Of a DNA stretch of 41,295 nucleotides, positions 34,761-41,295 are shown piece after piece. Under the pieces are notes generated by a model. That model saw nothing but the letters and a program-made list of their open reading frames with translations, did no database searches and had not been told where the DNA came from. Numbering within the stretch: the stretch's first letter is position 1; each line of letters opens with the position of its first letter. A program made the translations under genes and the position numbers. This stretch comes from Alphaproteobacteria bacterium. GTDB taxonomy: Bacteria; Pseudomonadota; Alphaproteobacteria; Micropepsales; Micropepsaceae. Location of the stretch: assembly GCA_019242275.1 (NCBI GenBank), contig JAFAVT010000172.1:1-41295 (forward strand). Reading direction: 5' to 3'.

Positions 34761-36986
34761 ATGCCGTTCGGCAAGAACAAAGAGACGAAGCCCAAGGAAG
34801 AACCGAAGGCACAGCTTGAAAGCGGCGGTGCCGAAGGGGCTGCCGCCGGCCAGCAGAGTGGCCTGCGCGCACTGGCCTCGGTGGCACGGCACATGGGGCT
34901 GGACTGGAGTCTGACGCGGCTCATGCATTTGCATGCCCGAGATCATGAACCGGACGGCAAACAACTGGTGCGCATCGCCCGTGCCGAAGGCATGAAGGCG
35001 GCGCTGCACAGGGCCAACTGGAAGGAATTGGCGCGCTCCCAGAAGCTGGCACCGTTCCTGGTGCGGTTGAACACCGGCGCCTGGTTCGTGGCGGTGAAAG
35101 TGGGCGACGCGGCTCGCCAGGAAGGCGAACCCGAACAGGTGATGCTGTTCAACCCGCTGGTGCCGGAAGCTAATCTTTTTGCCGTGCCGAAGGACAAATT
35201 CCTCTCCTACTGGAGCGGTGACGTCATCCTGCTCAAGCGCACCTACAAGGCGGGCGAGAAGTCCAGCCGTTTTGGTCTCAACTGGTTCGGGCCGGAATTC
35301 TGGCGCCAGCGCACGCTACTGACCAACATTATTGGCGCCGCCCTTGCGATGCATGTGTTGGCGCTGGCGGTGCCGATCTTCTTTCAGATCGTGATTGACC
35401 GCGTGCTGGTCTATCTTTCCATTTCCACCCTGGTGGTAATCGGCGCCGGCGTGGTGGCCGCCATCCTGTTCAATTCGGCCTTCAACTGGCTCCGGGGCTA
35501 TTTCATCCTGCGCGTCGCCAGCCGGATAGACATCCGCCTCGCCCAAACCACTTTCCGCCACCTGATGCGGCTGCCGATCAGCTTTTTCGACCAGGCCCGC
35601 GCCGGCGTCGTCACCAAACACATGCAGCAGGGCCAGCAAATCCGGGAATTTCTCACCGGCCGTCTGCTTTCAACCCTGCTCGACGCTCCCGCTCTCATCG
35701 TCTTCCTGCCATTGCTGCTGTGGTACAGCGCCCGCCTGACCCTGGTGGTGCTCGGCGTTACCGCGCTTCTGGGCCTGACTATCGCCGCCATGCTGGGGCC
35801 GTACCGCCGGCGCCTCAGGCATCTTTATCAGGCCGAAGCGCAGCGCCAGTCGCTCCTGGTGGAAAGCGTGCACGGCATGCGCACCATCAAGTCGCTGAAT
35901 TTGGAGCCGCGCCGCGAAGAAGCCTGGGATAATGCCGCCGCGGATGCCATCAATACCTATGTTCAGGTCGGCAAGATCAGCCTGGCCGCCAACACCTTCT
36001 CCGATTTCATCGAAAAAGCTCTCACCATCGCCATTGTGGTTACCGGCACCTTCCTGGTGTTTGACGGCGCTCTCACTGTTGGCGGCCTGGTCGCATTCAA
36101 CATGCTGTCCGGCCGCGTCATCAGTCCTGTTTTGCAAATGATTGGCCTGCTCAACAACTACCAGGAAGTATTGATGAGCGTGGAAATGCTGGGCGAGGTG
36201 ATGAATCGTCCCACCGAAGACAGCGGCCAGCGCGGCCTTACCCCCCCGCTTGCCGGCGCCATTGAGTTCGAAAAAGTCACCTTCCGCTACCCCAATACCG
36301 AACGCCCCGCGCTGCGCGACATCAGCTTGAAGATTCCCGCCGGCGCCATGGTCGGCATTGTCGGGCGCAGCGGTTCGGGCAAAACCACTTTTTCCGCCTT
36401 GTTGCAGGGCCTGCACCAAACCTCCGAAGGCGCCATCCGCATTGACGGCCACAATATCAAGGACATTGATCTGGCCCATCTGCGCGCCCAGAACGGCGTG
36501 GTGCCGCAGGAGCCCTTCCTGTTCCGTGGCTCGGTCAAGGACAATATCCGCATGGGCGAGCCGACGGCCTCGTTCGAGGACGTGGTGCGTGCCGCGCGCA
36601 TGGCCGGGGCCGACGAATTCATCCAGCAATTGCCGCAGCGCTATGATACCGAACTCGAGGAAGGCGCGGTCAATCTCTCCGGCGGACAGAAGCAGCGCCT
36701 TTCCATCGCCCGTGCGCTTTTGCGTCAGCCCCGCATCATCATTTTCGACGAAGCGACCAGTGCGCTCGATCCGGAAAGCGAGGCCGTGGTCGTGAAGAAC
36801 CTCAAGGACATCGCCAAAGGCCGCACCACCATCGTGATCAGCCATCGGCTGTCCACCATTCGCGATTCCGACGCCATCATTGTCTTTGACAATGGCACCA
36901 TAAATGACGTCGGCCGCCATGACGAACTGCTCGCGCGCAATTTCGTCTATCACCAGCTTTGGTCGCAACAGGCGAGAACGGCATGA
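34761..36986 (+). CDS. Type I secretion ABC transporter (permease/ATPase) with inactive C39-like domain
   Basis: N-terminal C39-like domain without catalytic Cys; TM region; Walker A GIVGRSGSGKTTFSALLQGL, signature LSGGQKQRLSIARALL, Walker B IIIFDEATSALD. ATG at 34761 preferred over 34638. Confidence 0.95.
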   Translation: MPFGKNKETKPKEEPKAQLESGGAEGAAAGQQSGLRALASVARHMGLDWSLTRLMHLHARDHEPDGKQLVRIARAEGMKAALHRANWKELARSQKLAPFLVRLNTGAWFVAVKVGDAARQEGEPEQVMLFNPLVPEANLFAVPKDKFLSYWSGDVILLKRTYKAGEKSSRFGLNWFGPEFWRQRTLLTNIIGAALAMHVLALAVPIFFQIVIDRVLVYLSISTLVVIGAGVVAAILFNSAFNWLRGYFILRVASRIDIRLAQTTFRHLMRLPISFFDQARAGVVTKHMQQGQQIREFLTGRLLSTLLDAPALIVFLPLLLWYSARLTLVVLGVTALLGLTIAAMLGPYRRRLRHLYQAEAQRQSLLVESVHGMRTIKSLNLEPRREEAWDNAAADAINTYVQVGKISLAANTFSDFIEKALTIAIVVTGTFLVFDGALTVGGLVAFNMLSGRVISPVLQMIGLLNNYQEVLMSVEMLGEVMNRPTEDSGQRGLTPPLAGAIEFEKVTFRYPNTERPALRDISLKIPAGAMVGIVGRSGSGKTTFSALLQGLHQTSEGAIRIDGHNIKDIDLAHLRAQNGVVPQEPFLFRGSVKDNIRMGEPTASFEDVVRAARMAGADEFIQQLPQRYDTELEEGAVNLSGGQKQRLSIARALLRQPRIIIFDEATSALDPESEAVVVKNLKDIAKGRTTIVISHRLSTIRDSDAIIVFDNGTINDVGRHDELLARNFVYHQLWSQQARTA

Positions 36987-38311
36987 GTGAATCCTTTGAC
37001 CGCCTCGCCAACGGCTTCAAGTCCGACGCCACCGCCATCGAGGAAGCGCCGGTGCCGGTCTCGGCCCATGCCGCGCTTTATCTTTTTTTGACGTTGCTGG
37101 TTCTGGCCGTGCTGTGGTCCGTGATCGGCCAGGTGGACCGCATTGTGGTGGCGCAAGGCAAAATCGCCACCCGCGATCCCATGCTGGTGATGCAACCATT
37201 CACCACCTCGCGCATCGTCTCAATCAATGTCCAGGCCGGCGACCATGTCGCCAAGGGTCAGGTGCTGGCGCGCTTCGATCCGGTTTTTGCCGAGGCCGAT
37301 GTCGCTTCTCTGGAACAGAAGGTGGCTTCGCTGCGCGCCGAAACTGACCGTATCGAGGCCCAGCTCGCCGGCCGGGTGTTCAATCTGCATCCCGGCGACA
37401 GCCCAGAGCGCGCCACCCAAGCCCAGATCTACACCCAGGAAATGAGCAACTACGAATCCGAGACCAACCAGCGCACCAGCCAGTTAGGCCAGATTGAAAG
37501 TCAGTTGCGGGCCAATCGCGATGTGCTGCCCGGCATTCGCAGCCAGGTCGGCGTTGCCAACCAAGTGATGGCGATGCAGGACCGGCTGCGCCAGCAGCAG
37601 GCGGCCGCCACTCTCGATGTGCTGCGGGCCCAGAGCAGTTTGATCGATTCCAACAACCGTCTGCGCAACACCCAAGGCGAGATTCAGCGCCTTTCCAACC
37701 AGCGTAGCGAAGTCGAACATGAGCGCGCCGCTTTCATTGAGAAATGGCGTGCCGACCACAATCAGCGCCTGGTGGAGGCCCGCCAGCAGTTGGCGGAGGC
37801 GACAGAAACCCTCAACAAGGCGCACCGCATGCGCGAATTCACGGAAATAACCGCTCCAGTGGACGGTACCGTACAAGAAGTGGCCGACCGCTCCATTGGC
37901 TCGGTACTAAAGGAAGCCGAAACCCTGGTGACATTGGTGCCGGACAAGGCGCCGCTCTTTGTCGAGGCCATGGTGGCCTCGCGCGATGTCTCTTATCTCA
38001 AGCTGGACGATCCGGTGCGGGTAAAGCTGGAAAGTTATCCTTTCCAACGTTTCGGTACGGTCAGCGGCGTTTTGACGGAAATAAGCCCCGATTCCATCAG
38101 CCAGAAGGAAGGCGAGGGCGACCGCGCCCGCCTGGTCTATCGCGTTCAGGTCAAGCTCACCGATCGCCCCGCCGACCTGGTGAAACGCGGGTTCCATCTC
38201 AAGCCCGGCCTGGTCGCCAGCGCTGAAATCAAGACCGGCCGCCGCACCATCGCCAGCTATATCCTCGATCCGGTCCTCAAGATTGCCGACGAAAGCCTGC
38301 GTGAACCCTGA
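36983..38311 (+). CDS. HlyD-family type I secretion periplasmic adaptor
   Basis: ATG at 36983 overlaps previous stop (ATGA). VVAQGKIATRDPMLVMQPFTTSRIVSINVQAGDHVAKGQVLARFDPVFAEADVASLEQ...EITAPVDGTVQEVADRSIGSVLKEAETLVTLVP. Confidence 0.94.
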   Translation: MSESFDRLANGFKSDATAIEEAPVPVSAHAALYLFLTLLVLAVLWSVIGQVDRIVVAQGKIATRDPMLVMQPFTTSRIVSINVQAGDHVAKGQVLARFDPVFAEADVASLEQKVASLRAETDRIEAQLAGRVFNLHPGDSPERATQAQIYTQEMSNYESETNQRTSQLGQIESQLRANRDVLPGIRSQVGVANQVMAMQDRLRQQQAAATLDVLRAQSSLIDSNNRLRNTQGEIQRLSNQRSEVEHERAAFIEKWRADHNQRLVEARQQLAEATETLNKAHRMREFTEITAPVDGTVQEVADRSIGSVLKEAETLVTLVPDKAPLFVEAMVASRDVSYLKLDDPVRVKLESYPFQRFGTVSGVLTEISPDSISQKEGEGDRARLVYRVQVKLTDRPADLVKRGFHLKPGLVASAEIKTGRRTIASYILDPVLKIADESLREP

Positions 38312-38513
38312 TCGGAATCGTCGAGAAGTTCCTCGAAACATGGTTAACTGGCTAACGCGCCGCTTTCCCTGAATTTTTTTATCACTATGGCGATCCTTCA
38401 TCGCCAAAGCGGTGAAAAGACCTTGCTATCAAAACTGTTTCAGAATGAGACTTGCACCGGCGCGAGAAGGCCGGAATCCGCCCCGGCCGTCGCGAGAGCA
38501 GGGGATTTACATC

Positions 38514-39332
38514 ATGGCCATCATCACGCTTATCAACCCCAAGGGCACCAACGGTACCAGCGGTCCTTCTCCCACGGCCGGCGCCAATGGCACGGATGCG
38601 ATCTTCACCCAGAACGGCAAGATCAGCGCTGACTCCCTGACCGTGACTTATACCGGCGGCGATGGCGGCGATGGCGGCGCCGGCACCGGCGGCGCCAATG
38701 GTGCCAACGGTGGCAAGGGCGGCAATGCCAGCATCACGCTCAGCGGCAACATCTTCAACGGCACGCCCACCTCTGACTTGATCGTTGCCCTGACGGCGAC
38801 AGGCGGCAATGGCGGCGCCGGCGGCGGCGCCGCGCTTCCTGGTACTCCCGGCCAGGACGGTATCGGCGGCAATGCCACCGTGGTGGCGAATGGCAATGTC
38901 CTGCAGCCTAACAAGGTGGTGACTACGATTGAGCTGGACGCCATCGCCATTGCCGGCACCGGCTCCAAGAAAGGCAATGCCAGCGCCACCGTAAACGGCA
39001 ACATCCTGCAACCCAGCAAGGGCGCCACCAACGCAATTTTGAAGGCGCAGGCCTATGTCCGGCCGCCGCTCTACTCCCAGTTGCCTGACGCGCCCAGCCA
39101 TGACGGCGATGCCAATTTCGGCACCAAGACCGCCACGGTGAACGGCAACATTATCCAGGGCAACATCACCAATATCATGATGCAGGCGGATGCCTATTAT
39201 TCCAACGGCACCGCCACCCTCAACGGCAACATCATCCAGAGCAGCTCCACCACCACCGGCAACACGGTGGAGATGGAAGCCAGCGGCAATCACATCGCCA
39301 TAACCGGCAACAAGGTGACGTTGAACAAGTAG
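38514..39332 (+). CDS. N-terminal segment of a putative T1SS-exported RTX adhesin: Gly/Asn-rich NGNI repeats, ending at an in-frame TAG
   Basis: ATG at 38514 with upstream AGGGGA; repeats ASATVNGNILQPSKGATNAILKAQA, TATVNGNIIQGNITNIMMQADA, GTATLNGNIIQSSSTTTGNTVEMEA; stop TAG at 39330-39332. Confidence 0.8.
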   Translation: MAIITLINPKGTNGTSGPSPTAGANGTDAIFTQNGKISADSLTVTYTGGDGGDGGAGTGGANGANGGKGGNASITLSGNIFNGTPTSDLIVALTATGGNGGAGGGAALPGTPGQDGIGGNATVVANGNVLQPNKVVTTIELDAIAIAGTGSKKGNASATVNGNILQPSKGATNAILKAQAYVRPPLYSQLPDAPSHDGDANFGTKTATVNGNIIQGNITNIMMQADAYYSNGTATLNGNIIQSSSTTTGNTVEMEASGNHIAITGNKVTLNK

Positions 39333-41295
39333 GGCTTCATTCTTGCCGTCACCGAATATGGCACTTCCTATGATGCCGTCATCAAGGACAATGAATTCAA
39401 GGGCACCGGCACCAACGCCTTCACCTTCAGCGATACCCCTTCGCCGGGGCCGCACCACGACACCGTGGCCATCAATCTGGCCACCAACACTTTCACCTTC
39501 AACGGCAACAACAACACCATCACCGGCTTTAATTCCGTCACCATCCAGGGCAGCGGCGCCGACGCCACCCTGACCGGCGGTCCCGGCAACGACACCCTGA
39601 TCGGCGGCGACGGAAATGACGTGCTGATCGGCGGCGGCGGCGACGACATCCTGCGCGGCAAGGGCGGCGACGACATTCTGGACGGCGGCGCCGGCAACGA
39701 CCAACTGTTCGGCGGCGCCGGCGATGACATCCTCCTGGTCAGCAGCGGCACCGACACGCTGGACGGCGTGACCGACCCCTTGGGCGACACCGCCAGCTTC
39801 ATCAATGCCGGCAGCTATGACAATGACGGCATCACCGGCGTCACCGCCACGGCCAATTCCACCAATGTGCCCGTGCAGGAGGACTTCACCCACAATTTCG
39901 GCGGCGTCACCAGCCTGACCACCTTTCTCAACATCCAGAATCTGACGGGCTCGAATTTCAACGACACGCTGATCGGCGACAGCGCCAACAACACGCTTTC
40001 GGGCGGCCTGGGCAACGACCGGCTGACCGGCGGCGCCGGCAACGACACCCTCAACGGCAACGGCGGCACGGATACCGCGGTTTACAGCGGCGCCTACCTC
40101 CCGGGGAATTACACCATCTCCGTTGATACCAGCGGCAACGGCACCGTCACTGACAACCGGCCCACTTCGCCGGACGGCACCGACACGCTGAGCAGCATCG
40201 AGTTCATCCAGTTCAGCAACGGCACTTTCAGGACCGACACTCAGACCTTTGTCCCCAATGGTCCCGCCGACATTCCCCCGGTGGTTACGACGTCCGGCGG
40301 CACGACGGCGGCCCTGGAGCAGGTTGCCATAGCGGTAGATGGAGGCCTCACCGTCAGCGATGCGGACAGCCCGAATCTGGCCAGCGCCACCGTCTCCATC
40401 ACCGGCGGTTTCGCGGGCAGCGAGGATTTGCTGTCCTTCACCAATCAGAACGGCATCAGCGGCAGCTACAACAGCGCCACGGGTGTTCTGACCCTTTCGG
40501 GCAGTTCCAGCGTGGCGAACTACCAGGCCGCGTTGCGCTCGGTGACCTATACCGACCAGAGCGACACGCCCAACACCGCCAATCGCACCATCAGTTTCTC
40601 GGCCAATGACGGCACCCTGAGCAGCAACATCGGCACCAAGACGGTGAGCGTCACCGCTGTCAACGACGCGCCGGTGGAGGATTTGAACGGAGCTGGCCCC
40701 GGCACCAGCGCCACGTTGGGCTATACTGAGAATGATCCCGCCACCGCCATCGCACCGGCCGCGACGGTGACGGATGTGGATTCCGCCGACTTCAATGGCG
40801 GTTCACTGACCGTGGGCTTCACCGCCAATGGCGCGGCTGAAGACCAGCTTACCATCCAGAACCAGGGCACCGGCGCCGGCCAGATCGGTGTTTCCGGCGG
40901 CACGGTCAGCTATGGCGGCACCGCCATCGGCACCTTCACCGGCGGCACCAACGGCAGCAATCTGGTGGTCAGCTTCAACAGCGCTGCCGCCACGCCGGGG
41001 GCAGTGCAGGCACTGGAACGGGCAATCCAATATGCCAATTCCTCTGATGCGCCTTCGACCCTGGCCCGCACGCTCACTTTCACTTTGGTGGATGGCGATG
41101 GCACCGCCAATGGCGGCGCCGACACCGGAACGGCCACGGCCACCATCAATATCACCGCCGTGAACGACGCGCCGGTGGCGACGATCACGCCGGCCAGCTA
41201 TTCGGCCACCGAACAGACGACGCTGGATCTCAAGAACAACGGTCTGGCGATCTCGGATGTGGATGCGGGGACCGGCAGCGTCACCGCCACGCTCT
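39333..41295 (+). CDS. Continuation of the same reading frame after the TAG: RTX Ca-binding nonapeptides plus cadherin-like repeats, open to window edge
   Basis: Codon-by-codon reading of 39333-41295 in the frame of 38514 gives 654 sense codons, no stop and no ATG: GFILAVTEYGTSYDAVIKDNEFKG...LTGGPGNDTLIGGDGNDVLIGGGGDDILRGKGGDDILDGGAGNDQLFGGAGDDILLV...VTAVNDAPVEDLNG...ITAVNDAPVATITPASYSATEQ. Not present in the supplied ORF track. Confidence 0.85.

Noticed and set aside
39343-39573. 76-aa + strand ORF (MPSPNMALPMMPSSR...) as the start of the downstream adhesin
   Set aside because: It is in a different phase from the RTX frame and encodes low-complexity Ser/Pro/Thr; the RTX motifs are only in the frame of 38514.
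38385-39893. 502-aa minus-strand ORF antisense to the adhesin
   Set aside because: Gly/Ala/Val-rich translation with no recognisable motif. It is the mirror of a GC-rich repetitive coding frame (GGC/AAC/ACC codons), and the + strand gives coherent RTX motifs.
1-41295. CRISPR array, prophage or transposase genes, including an integrated element at tRNA-Val
   Set aside because: No regularly spaced direct repeats, no integrase/transposase motifs and no duplicated tRNA 3' end seen. The window reads as ordinary chromosome.

Overview
The window looks like a GC-rich alphaproteobacterial chromosome segment of about 41 kb with roughly 33 protein genes, one tRNA and one good sRNA candidate. In order it carries: the edge of an RND efflux operon; typA/bipA; a SemiSWEET transporter; a histidinol-phosphatase-like gene; an Hsp20; three alpha/beta-hydrolases, of which two (one here, one further downstream) appear to have lost catalytic residues; a pentapeptide-repeat protein; a large autotransporter; a tonB-exbB-exbD-exbD-TPR cluster; a predicted secreted cysteine-peptidase-like protein; a GtrA/GT2/membrane-GT/GT4 glycan cluster; an N-formylglutamate amidohydrolase; cpdR; tRNA-Val(GAC); a tandem pair of Tat-type alpha-hydroxy-acid oxidases; a TonB-dependent receptor; a TPR-glycosyltransferase; and a type I secretion locus. 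The strongest oddity is in the T1SS locus. The predicted secreted substrate (NGNI repeats, RTX nonapeptides, cadherin-like repeats) is split by one in-frame TAG at 39330-39332. The same frame then stays open for 654 codons to the window edge, with no ATG in that stretch. This downstream frame is absent from the supplied ORF track. Other leads are a CCUCCC-motif sRNA at about 24642-24735, two perfect GGAAC-N16-CGTT (EcfG-type) promoters, a terminator hairpin 18 nt upstream of tonB, and a Gly-rich insertion at the predicted loop 4 of an FMN oxidase. All family calls come from reading motifs by eye; no searches were run.
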